Positions 1-5,595 of a DNA stretch of 5,595 nucleotides are shown one piece after another. A program made the translations under genes and the position numbers. Origin of the DNA: Cytophagaceae bacterium (lineage in GTDB: Bacteria > Bacteroidota > Bacteroidia > Cytophagales > Spirosomataceae). The DNA is taken from positions 1 through 5,595 of the forward strand of contig CANHCG010000139.1 in assembly GCA_947459055.1 (NCBI GenBank). The letters run 5' to 3'. Under the pieces are notes generated by a model. That model did no database searches and was not told where the DNA came from. It saw nothing but the letters and a program-made list of their open reading frames with translations. Position 1 is the stretch's first letter, and every line of letters begins with the position of its first letter.

Positions 1-258
1 CTATATTTCTTCCTTAGCCCAATCACCACCGGCGCTTTCGCTGATTTCGGCGCGGCGATGAAAGATCCTGCGACACGATTATTAGCCGTTGAACATATTT
101 CTGTGAATATTATTGCTGTGGTTTTAGCGACCATCAATAATGCCAAAAACAAAAAGGCAATTGCCGATGCGGCCAAGCATAAAAATGCCTTATTGTTTAC
201 CCTAGCAGCTTTGGTATTAATTTTAAGTCGTATTCCTTGGAGTCGTTTATTCGCATAA
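1..258 (+). CDS. C-terminal part of a small multi-pass membrane protein (Bacteroidota 'cytochrome B'-type, tentative)
   Basis: The frame is open from base 1 to the TAA at 256-258, giving 85 residues of a gene whose start lies left of the window. The methionine at base 58 is internal, because the 19 residues before it continue the same protein. The fragment begins with the end of a hydrophobic segment (LYFFLSP), then has a short soluble stretch and two likely membrane helices, around VEHISVNIIAVVLATI and NALLFTLAALVLIL. A polar, lysine-rich loop (NNAKNKKAIADAAKHK) joins them. The chain ends with SRIPWSRLFA. From memory, this pattern (AAMKD, a VEH histidine, a lysine-rich loop, an IPW ending) fits small four-helix Bacteroidota membrane proteins of about 150 residues that databases often label 'cytochrome B'. 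I see no proof of haem binding in the visible part, so the function is open. The next gene starts 3 bases after the stop, which suggests co-transcription. Confidence 0.7.
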   Translation, partial: LYFFLSPITTGAFADFGAAMKDPATRLLAVEHISVNIIAVVLATINNAKNKKAIADAAKHKNALLFTLAALVLILSRIPWSRLFA

Positions 259-261
259 GGA

Positions 262-777
262 ATGGGTCAAAAATGTGTTTTTTTAGATCGAGACGGGGTT
301 TTGAATGTAGACCGTGTCGATTATGTGTACCGATTACAAGAGTTTATTATTCCGCCCGGCGTGCCTGAAGCGCTACAAGCCTTAAAGCAAGCGGGTTATT
401 TATTGATTGTGATTACCAACCAAAGTGGCATCGCCAAAGGAATCTACGAACGAAAAGACGTATATATGATTCATGAGGCGATCCAACAAGGAACCGGCGT
501 AGTATTAGACGACCTATATTTTTGTCCCTACCACGAAAAATTTGATAGCCATTCGTTGACCCGCAAACCCGGATCTTTGTTGATCGAAAAAGCGGCAGCG
601 AAATATGAGGTGGATATGTCGGCCTCCTTTATGGTCGGCGACCACGAACGAGACATCATCGCGGGAACTCGCGCTGGTCTGCGGACCATTCGCATCGCTC
701 CAGCAGGAACTGAAACCCATGCGACGCATCTAGTGCCTGATTTACTAGCGGCGTCAACCCTAATTTTATCTGAATAA
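262..777 (+). CDS. HAD-IIIA family phosphatase, GmhB-like (D-glycero-D-manno-heptose-1,7-bisphosphate 7-phosphatase family)
   Basis: This is a 171-residue cytoplasmic HAD hydrolase of the length usual for GmhB and histidinol-phosphatase-type enzymes. Motif I is FLDRDGVLN, with nucleophile D9 and general acid D11. Motif II is VITNQSG with T52, motif III is RKPGS with K102, and motif IV is VGDHERDI with D127 and D131, which should bind Mg2+. GmhB removes the C7 phosphate of heptose bisphosphate during synthesis of ADP- or GDP-heptose for lipopolysaccharide or S-layer glycans. No other heptose gene is visible here, so the substrate is inferred from the family only. The zinc site of E. coli GmhB (CPH then CxC) is mostly absent: C88 remains, but the other ligand positions read Y90, S98 and T100. 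The start is the first in-frame ATG and lies 3 bases after the previous stop. The AGGA there abuts the ATG, too close to act as a normal ribosome binding site. Another sugar-phosphate phosphatase activity is possible. Confidence 0.88.
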   Translation: MGQKCVFLDRDGVLNVDRVDYVYRLQEFIIPPGVPEALQALKQAGYLLIVITNQSGIAKGIYERKDVYMIHEAIQQGTGVVLDDLYFCPYHEKFDSHSLTRKPGSLLIEKAAAKYEVDMSASFMVGDHERDIIAGTRAGLRTIRIAPAGTETHATHLVPDLLAASTLILSE

Positions 778-781
778 AGCC

Positions 782-1675
782 ATGAAAAAAGTATATTTAA
801 GCGATGCCGGCCCCAAAGTCTCACCGGCAATTTATGGATTTTGGCGCTGGGAAAAGGACGCGTCCCAAATGGAACAAATCGTTCATTTATGCCTTGAATT
901 AGGTATAAATACATTCGATCATGCAGATCGCTACGGAGATTACACGTGCGAAAAGAGCTTTGGCGAGGTACTTTCCAAAGGCTCCATCAAGCGTTCCGAT
1001 ATCGTTTTATTTTCCAAATGCGGCGTAAGCCTCCCGAATCCAGCACGTCCTGATATTCGTGTAGCGCATGTTAATACCTCGGCGGCGCATATTCAGCAGT
1101 CGGTTGAAAATTCATTAAAAAATCTAAAAACAGATTACTTGGATGTGTTTTTATTGGATCAATTAGATCCCCTTTCCGACCTAGAATCTACCGCATTGAC
1201 CTTAGAAAAACTAAAGAGTTCTGGCAAAGTGAAGAACATTGGGGTATCGAATTTTTCGGTGTATCAGCATCAATTGCTCGTGTCTTATTTAAATATTCCT
1301 GTGGTTTCTAATCACATCGACTTGAATTTATTGAACACCTCGTCACTTGACAACGGTGCGCTCGATTATATCAAACAAAAATACATGCGCCCCTTAGCTG
1401 TTTCGCCTTTAGCGGGTGGTCGAATTGAAAATGGAACGGATGAATTAGCGCTTCGAGTGCGTAAAAAATTGATCGAGATAGCAGAGAAATATGAAAGTAA
1501 TTTGGAATCGATTGCGGTGGCTTGGTTGGTAAAATTAGGCGCCCTGCCATTAATCGGTACGCTGGAGGAAAAACGAATTCGGAATATTGTAAATTCCTTT
1601 TCGATCGTGTTAGATCACCAAGACTGGTACGAATTATACCACGCCACTCGACCTAGCCCATCCGTTCAAGATTAG
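782..1675 (+). CDS. Aldo/keto reductase, YdhF-like, with an altered active site
   Basis: This 297-residue TIM-barrel protein matches the length and layout of E. coli YdhF (about 298 residues), a member of the NADP(H)-dependent aldo/keto reductase superfamily that reduces carbonyl compounds in the cytoplasm. Seen directly are TFDHADRYG (tetrad Asp D46 and Tyr Y51), LFSKCGV (tetrad Lys K79), IGVSNF at 153-158, SNHIDLN at 176-182, SPLAGGR at 208-214 and a C-terminal cofactor loop PLIGTLEEKR at 256-265. The fourth tetrad residue is changed: YdhF and relatives read LIHRPDPL, while here the sequence is LLDQLDPL, so D126 stands where His is expected. In the cofactor loop, YdhF reads IIGSGKIER, and E262 replaces the lysine that usually contacts the NADPH 2'-phosphate. 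The fold assignment is firm, but normal reductase activity is doubtful. The gene starts 4 bases after the phosphatase stop, so it is probably in the same operon, and it ends just before a strong terminator. The physiological substrate is unknown. Confidence 0.9.
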   Translation: MKKVYLSDAGPKVSPAIYGFWRWEKDASQMEQIVHLCLELGINTFDHADRYGDYTCEKSFGEVLSKGSIKRSDIVLFSKCGVSLPNPARPDIRVAHVNTSAAHIQQSVENSLKNLKTDYLDVFLLDQLDPLSDLESTALTLEKLKSSGKVKNIGVSNFSVYQHQLLVSYLNIPVVSNHIDLNLLNTSSLDNGALDYIKQKYMRPLAVSPLAGGRIENGTDELALRVRKKLIEIAEKYESNLESIAVAWLVKLGALPLIGTLEEKRIRNIVNSFSIVLDHQDWYELYHATRPSPSVQD

Positions 1676-1678
1676 CAT

Positions 1679-1713
1679 AAAAAAAGGCCTTACATTCCGT
1701 AAGGCCTTTTTTT
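1679..1713. terminator. Bidirectional intrinsic terminator between convergent genes
   Basis: A perfect 15-bp inverted repeat has arms AAAAAAAGGCCTTAC (1679-1693) and GTAAGGCCTTTTTTT (1699-1713), with a 5-base loop ATTCC. A run of A flanks one side and a run of T the other. Read on the + strand it gives a GC-containing hairpin followed by a U tract for the aldo/keto reductase unit, and on the - strand it does the same for rnr. The rnr stop codon (complement of 1712-1714) overlaps the outer edge of the stem. Confidence 0.92.
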
Positions 1714-3958
1714 ATCTGCGACGTTTACCGCGCGGGATGACTTTATTGCTTCTCGGACCCCGCGGATTTTCACGTTTTCTTGTCCGATTATTGATATAGC
1801 CCGTCCCCGAACGCATACCCACCATTTCTAGGTCAATGGTTCGTTTGGCCAAATTTGTATCCCGAACTCTGACTTGAACCTCATCGCCAAAAGTAAACAC
1901 TCGGCCATTGGATTTTCCCACAATTCGGTAATTTTCCTTATCTAAATCGTAATAATCATCATTCAAATCCACCATACGAACCAATCCCTCGCAAGAGGTT
2001 TCGCCAATCTCCACAAATAAGCCAAATTCCGTCACGCCCGTAATGATGCCATCAAAAACCTGTGGTTCATGAAGACTCATGTATTCCACTTGCTTGTATT
2101 TAATCGACGCGCGCTCGGCCTCGGAGGCTAATTTTTCGCGGTCAGAGGAATGCTTACACTGAATTTCAATCGGGCTCCGGTCTTTGGACTCGCCACCATC
2201 GAGGTAATATTGCAACAAGCGATGCGACATCACATCCGGGTACCGACGAATCGGACTCGTAAAGTGCGTATAAAACGGAAACGCCAATCCAAAATGGCCC
2301 ACCGCATCCGTGCTGTAACGGGCTTTGGACATCGTCCGAACGGCCAAACTTTGTAAGACATTTTCCTCCGCTTTACCCTCAATATTTTCCATTAAGGCAT
2401 TAAAAGATTTGCTTACTTGCTTCGGTTCCGTCGTCACCTGATAACCGAATTTCTTTGCAAAAGATGAGAAAACACGCAATTTCTCAGGGTCTGGCGCTTC
2501 GTGCACCCGATACACCATCGTATTTCGAGGATCCGTTTGCTTCAAGTTATGTACGTATTCCGCCACTTTTTTATTAGCCAATAACATAAATTCCTCGATT
2601 AATTTATGCGCATCTTTTCGAATCCGAGGATACACCGCAATTGGTTTTCCCTCCGCATCTAATTCAAAACGCACTTCCACCGTTTCAAAATTCACAGAAC
2701 CATGTCTGAATCGCTCTTCCCGCAAGGTTTTTGCGATCCGATTCAGGTCTTTAATAACGGGCTCAAAGGTATCGGTCACTTCGCCTTCGTGTTCGATAAG
2801 CACTTGGGCATCTTCATAGGCGAACCGACGATCCGAATGAATCACCGTCCGACCAAACCACTCCTTTACTAATAAGCCTTTAGGATTCCATTCGAAAATG
2901 GCTGAAAAGGTACATTTATCTTCGTTCGGCCGAAGGGAACACAGGCCATTGGATAATTTTTCGGGTAACATCGGCACCACTCGATCCACTAAATACACCG
3001 AAGTAGCGCGTTTGTAGGCCTCTTGATCCAGCACACTGCCGGGTTTCACATAATGCGACACATCGGCAATGTGAACACCAATTTCCGTATTACCATTTTT
3101 TAATAGCTGATAACTAATCGCATCATCGAAATCCTTCGCATCGATCGGGTCGATGGTCAGTGTCAGCACTTTTCGATAATCTTTCCGTTTTTTGATTTCT
3201 TCCTTGGGAATAGCCACTGGAATGGCTTCCGCCGCTAATTCAACCTCCTCAGGAAAATCATAAGGTAGCCCAAATTCCGCCAAAATCGAATGCATTTCAG
3301 TTTCATTTTCACCCGCTTTTCCTAATACTTTAATCACACGGCCTTCAGCTTTTTTGCCCGGAGAGGCCCAGCGGGTCACTTCCACAATCACCTTGTCCGA
3401 GTGATTCGCCCCCATCACTTCCGTACGCGGAATGTAAATATCTTCGTAGATTTTTTTAGAATCTGGAATCAAAAACGCATAATGTGGGGTGACTTGAATA
3501 ACGCCCACGAGCTCCGGCGAACGGTGTTCGAGGATCTTAATGACCTCGCCTTCTGGTCGGTCATTTTTCTTTTTTTCGGAGGGTTTACGGGCTTGAACGA
3601 GGACACGGTCCCCGTCTTTTGCCTGCATTAAATCGGCTGATGCGACCCAGATATCCTTATCCCCGCTGTCAGTTACGACGAAGGCGAAGCGTGAATTTAC
3701 GTGATCGACGCGGCCTTCGATTTGAAAGGATTCGCTATCAAAGCGGTAATTGCCATCGGGTAAACGCAGAAGGCGGTTGGCCAGCGCGAGTTTATTAACG
3801 ATGTCGGCATATATTTCTTTTGTTTTCCTGTCACGAATGGCAAAAGCTTTGTGAATCTGGTTAATGGAATAGGAACGGTAATCGTTCAATTCGAAAAATT
3901 CGAGTACTTCGGACTGGATATCGGCGAGAAACTTCTCGTGTTTTGGGTTTATGCCCAT
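1712..3958 (-). CDS. rnr: Ribonuclease R, 3'-5' exoribonuclease
   Basis: This 748-residue protein has the full domain order of RNase R. A winged-helix-like N-terminus covers about residues 1-75. Two cold-shock/OB domains follow at about 78-125 and 148-212. The RNB catalytic domain spans about 258-585, and an S1 RNA-binding domain about 633-713 (VFDGIITGVTEFGLFVEI). The catalytic metal-binding cluster is TIDPIDAKDFDDA with D270, D276, D278 and D279, matching the four aspartates of the RNase II/R family. The HFTSPIRRYPD signature at 565-575 supplies the conserved arginines. The enzyme degrades structured RNA processively from the 3' end and acts in mRNA and rRNA turnover. The C-terminal tail is very basic: 12 of the last 24 residues are Lys or Arg, as is common in RNase R and linked there to unwinding or ribosome contact. 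The ATG start is fixed by an in-frame TAA two codons upstream. No Shine-Dalgarno sequence is evident. The gene is apparently monocistronic, convergent with the upstream unit and divergent from the M28 gene. Confidence 0.97.
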   Translation of the reverse strand: MGINPKHEKFLADIQSEVLEFFELNDYRSYSINQIHKAFAIRDRKTKEIYADIVNKLALANRLLRLPDGNYRFDSESFQIEGRVDHVNSRFAFVVTDSGDKDIWVASADLMQAKDGDRVLVQARKPSEKKKNDRPEGEVIKILEHRSPELVGVIQVTPHYAFLIPDSKKIYEDIYIPRTEVMGANHSDKVIVEVTRWASPGKKAEGRVIKVLGKAGENETEMHSILAEFGLPYDFPEEVELAAEAIPVAIPKEEIKKRKDYRKVLTLTIDPIDAKDFDDAISYQLLKNGNTEIGVHIADVSHYVKPGSVLDQEAYKRATSVYLVDRVVPMLPEKLSNGLCSLRPNEDKCTFSAIFEWNPKGLLVKEWFGRTVIHSDRRFAYEDAQVLIEHEGEVTDTFEPVIKDLNRIAKTLREERFRHGSVNFETVEVRFELDAEGKPIAVYPRIRKDAHKLIEEFMLLANKKVAEYVHNLKQTDPRNTMVYRVHEAPDPEKLRVFSSFAKKFGYQVTTEPKQVSKSFNALMENIEGKAEENVLQSLAVRTMSKARYSTDAVGHFGLAFPFYTHFTSPIRRYPDVMSHRLLQYYLDGGESKDRSPIEIQCKHSSDREKLASEAERASIKYKQVEYMSLHEPQVFDGIITGVTEFGLFVEIGETSCEGLVRMVDLNDDYYDLDKENYRIVGKSNGRVFTFGDEVQVRVRDTNLAKRTIDLEMVGMRSGTGYINNRTRKRENPRGPRSNKVIPRGKRRR

Positions 3959-3978
3959 AATTTATTTGTCATTAGCTT

Positions 3979-3986
3979 GCAAGGTA
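3979..3986 (-). promoter_or_regulatory. Possible -7 box for rnr
   Basis: On the - strand this reads TACCTTGC, close to the Bacteroidota -7 consensus TAnnTTTG. It would place the transcript start about 15-20 bases before the rnr ATG. I found no convincing -33 TTTG at the expected spacing, so this is a weak call made mainly from position. Confidence 0.25.
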
Positions 3987-4021
3987 CGAATAAGCAATAG
4001 CAATTCTTAATTCATAGCCCT

Positions 4022-4029
4022 TATCTTTG
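4022..4029 (+). promoter_or_regulatory. Bacteroidota -7 promoter box directly before the M28 gene
   Basis: TATCTTTG is an exact match to the Bacteroidota primary sigma -7 consensus TAnnTTTG. Only four bases (TAAA) lie between it and the ATG at 4034, so transcription would be expected to start at or very near the start codon, giving a leaderless or almost leaderless mRNA. No clear -33 TTTG is present about 19 bases upstream. An exact match in the only intergenic space before this gene makes the call reasonable, but eight bases with two free positions can also match by chance. Confidence 0.55.
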
Positions 4030-4033
4030 TAAA

Positions 4034-5038
4034 ATGAATCGTTCACGCATTGCCCTTATTTTACTGATCCTCTTCGTGTTGAGCGGAGGGTATTTTTGGT
4101 TCAGCACGGGTCGTTCCACAACTAGTACAACGGCAAGCGCACCCACTATAGTTCCAAGCCCCGATTTTGTTGCCGATTCCGCTTATGCCTACATCGCGAA
4201 ACAAGTCGCTTTCGGGCCACGTATTCCGAATTCAGTGGCCCAAGTAGCCTGTCGAGATTGGCTGTCCGCCGAATTAAAACGCCATGGTTGGGAAGTTTCA
4301 TTACAAGAATTCAGCGCAAATCGTTACGATGGCCTGAAAATGAAAGGCTATAACATTATTGCACGCTTCAATCCATCGGTTACTAAACGCGTTTTATTAG
4401 CAGCTCACTGGGATGCGCGCTCCATCGCGGACAAAGATACGGTTCGGCAAAAAGAGCCAATCGACGCGGCCAATGATGGTGCGAGTGGGGTAGGAGTCTT
4501 ATTGGAAATCGCCCGGCAAATCGCCGCTTCCCCCACTAAACCCAATGTGGGCATTGACATCGTTTTATTTGATTTAGAAGATCATGGCGAACCACATGAT
4601 TTTACGGGAAATACCTCCCCGACAAGTTGGGCCTTAGGTTCTCAGCATTGGGCGGCGAACGTCATGCCAGCCGGTTATAAACCCTATTATGGCATTCTCT
4701 TAGATATGGTAGGTGCCAAAGGGGCCATTTTCCCGCACGAGGGGAGTTCGATGCAATATGCGCCGGGAATCGTACGCTCGATTTGGGCGACCGCTTCGGA
4801 TTTGGGCTATTCAAATTATTTTTTGGATGAAGATGCATTTGGTATTTCGGATGATCATACGGCGGTGAATGAGGTGGCTAAAATTCAGATGATCGATATC
4901 ATCGATTTACGGCCGATGAATGGCGGCTATGAATTTGGATCTTATCACCACACGCATCAAGACAATTTACAAATCATCGACAAAGCCACACTGAAGGCAG
5001 TGGGCCAAACCCTTTTACAAGTTTTATATCGCGAATAA
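4034..5038 (+). CDS. Membrane-anchored M28 family protein, glutaminyl-peptide cyclotransferase-like
   Basis: This 334-residue protein starts with a short basic stretch and one hydrophobic helix (about residues 6-23). A Thr/Ser/Pro-rich linker to about residue 43 follows. There is no lipobox cysteine, so it looks like a signal-anchored or secreted periplasmic protein rather than a lipoprotein. The rest is a zinc-dependent M28 fold: AAHWDAR (H125, D127), AANDGASGVG (D148), LFDLEDHG (E182, D183), LLDMVGAKG (D224), SDDHT (D273, D274) and SYHHTH (H306). These align with human glutaminyl cyclase, whose zinc ligands are D159, E202 and H330 with catalytic E201. By that alignment D148, D183 and H306 bind zinc and E182 is the acid/base. 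The whole domain resembles Bacteroidota animal-type glutaminyl cyclases, which convert N-terminal glutamine to pyroglutamate. An aminopeptidase activity cannot be excluded. The start is the first ATG after an in-frame TAG at 3998-4000. gcvT follows 3 bases after the stop. Confidence 0.87.
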   Translation: MNRSRIALILLILFVLSGGYFWFSTGRSTTSTTASAPTIVPSPDFVADSAYAYIAKQVAFGPRIPNSVAQVACRDWLSAELKRHGWEVSLQEFSANRYDGLKMKGYNIIARFNPSVTKRVLLAAHWDARSIADKDTVRQKEPIDAANDGASGVGVLLEIARQIAASPTKPNVGIDIVLFDLEDHGEPHDFTGNTSPTSWALGSQHWAANVMPAGYKPYYGILLDMVGAKGAIFPHEGSSMQYAPGIVRSIWATASDLGYSNYFLDEDAFGISDDHTAVNEVAKIQMIDIIDLRPMNGGYEFGSYHHTHQDNLQIIDKATLKAVGQTLLQVLYRE

Positions 5039-5041
5039 TAC

Positions 5042-5595
5042 ATGGAATCAACTGATTTACAACTCGTTCATTTAAACGACACACATGTGGCCTTAGGAGC
5101 CAAAATGGTCCCTTTTGCTGGTTTTAATATGCCGGTTTTATACACCAACCTCATCGAGGAGCATGTCTGTGTCCGAAATGCCGTTGGGGTTTTCGATGTT
5201 AGCCACATGGGCGAATTTTTCCTTAAAGGTGAAAAAGCATTGGATTTGATTCAATATGTGTGTTCCAATGACGCGTCTAAATTAACAGACGGCAAGGTCC
5301 AATATAGTTGCTTGCCAAATGACCAAGGCGGTATCGTGGACGATTTATTAGTCTATCGTGTAAACGCTCAGGAATATATCTTGGTCGTGAATGCTTCAAA
5401 CATCGAGAAAGACTGGAATTGGATTTCTTCGCACAATACTTTTGGTGTGGAGATGACGAATCAGTCAGATGCCTATAGTCTTTTTGCGGTGCAGGGACCG
5501 AAAGCCGCTGGAGTTTTGCAAAAATTAACTTCCGTGGATTTGGCTGATATGCCTTATTATACCTTTAAAATAGGGGCGATGGCGGGATTTGAGGA
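5042..5595 (+). CDS. gcvT: Glycine cleavage system T protein (aminomethyltransferase), N-terminal half, cut by the window end
   Basis: The frame is open from the ATG at 5042 to the end of the window, giving 184 complete codons of a protein family usually about 360-370 residues long. Conserved GcvT segments are visible in order: [15 protein letters not shown] at 18-32, [14 protein letters not shown] at 45-58, [19 protein letters not shown] at 75-93, [11 protein letters not shown] at 96-106, [14 protein letters not shown] at 114-127 and FAVQGPKA at 148-155. The VDDLLVY segment (D100, D101) contains the catalytic aspartate of the family, D101 in E. coli. GcvT transfers the methylene group from the aminomethyl arm of lipoylated GcvH to tetrahydrofolate, releasing ammonia and forming 5,10-methylenetetrahydrofolate in the cytoplasm. 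The start fits the family's N-terminus and lies 3 bases after the M28 stop, so translation is probably coupled and transcription shared. The other gcv genes are not in the window, as is common when gcvT stands alone in Bacteroidota. Confidence 0.96.
   Translation, partial: MESTDLQLVHLNDTHVALGAKMVPFAGFNMPVLYTNLIEEHVCVRNAVGVFDVSHMGEFFLKGEKALDLIQYVCSNDASKLTDGKVQYSCLPNDQGGIVDDLLVYRVNAQEYILVVNASNIEKDWNWISSHNTFGVEMTNQSDAYSLFAVQGPKAAGVLQKLTSVDLADMPYYTFKIGAMAGFE

Noticed and set aside
256..264. TAAGGAATG as a Shine-Dalgarno site for the phosphatase
   Set aside because: The AGGA is immediately next to the ATG, leaving no spacing for ribosome positioning, and the other genes here also lack such sites. 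Translation is more likely coupled to the upstream gene.
514..914. Two open frames on the - strand (514-729 and 528-914) across the phosphatase and the start of the reductase
   Set aside because: They lie antisense to two well-supported genes, have no recognisable family character or start signals, and their sequences look like out-of-frame translations rich in Arg, Ser and Trp.
2150..2356. Short + strand open frame inside rnr
   Set aside because: It is antisense to the conserved RNB domain of RNase R and encodes an Arg-rich sequence typical of an antisense shadow.
3401..3631. Short + strand open frame inside the N-terminal half of rnr
   Set aside because: It is antisense to the second OB-fold region of RNase R, with a Phe-rich low-complexity translation and no sign of independent coding.
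1..5595. A defence, mobile or otherwise undescribed multi-gene system
   Set aside because: All genes belong to recognisable families, intergenic spaces are short, and there are no transposases, phage genes, direct repeats, tRNA junctions or repeat-spacer arrays. The unusual points are within single proteins or regulatory sites.

Overview
The window looks like ordinary chromosomal housekeeping DNA from a member of the Bacteroidota, probably the Cytophagales. The evidence is the type of GcvT and glutaminyl-cyclase-like proteins, the lack of clear Shine-Dalgarno sequences in front of the starts, and a Bacteroidota-type -7 promoter box (TAnnTTTG) directly before one gene. This placement is an inference from protein character and was not tested by search.

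Layout. Bases 1-1675 (+ strand) hold three tightly packed genes with gaps of 3 and 4 bases: the C-terminal end of a small multi-pass membrane protein, a GmhB-like HAD phosphatase, and a YdhF-like aldo/keto reductase. A strong hairpin at 1679-1713 closes this run and also ends the convergent gene rnr (RNase R), which fills 1712-3958 on the - strand. A 75-base divergent intergenic region (3959-4033) then separates rnr from a second + strand unit: a membrane-anchored M28 family protein resembling animal-type glutaminyl cyclases, followed 3 bases later by gcvT (aminomethyltransferase of the glycine cleavage system), which runs off the right end. There is no gene-free stretch longer than 75 bases.

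The genes do not form one pathway. The first unit may touch sugar-phosphate or envelope metabolism through the HAD phosphatase. RNase R degrades structured RNA. The M28 protein probably acts on peptides or N-terminal glutamine outside the cytoplasmic membrane. GcvT belongs to one-carbon and glycine metabolism.

I found no mobile element, CRISPR array, RNA gene or new multi-gene system. The points worth a second look are local: the aldo/keto reductase has lost its tetrad histidine and a cofactor-site lysine, the HAD phosphatase lacks most of the GmhB zinc ligands, the M28 gene has a promoter so close to its start that its mRNA may be leaderless, and one hairpin serves as a terminator for both convergent units while containing part of the rnr stop codon.
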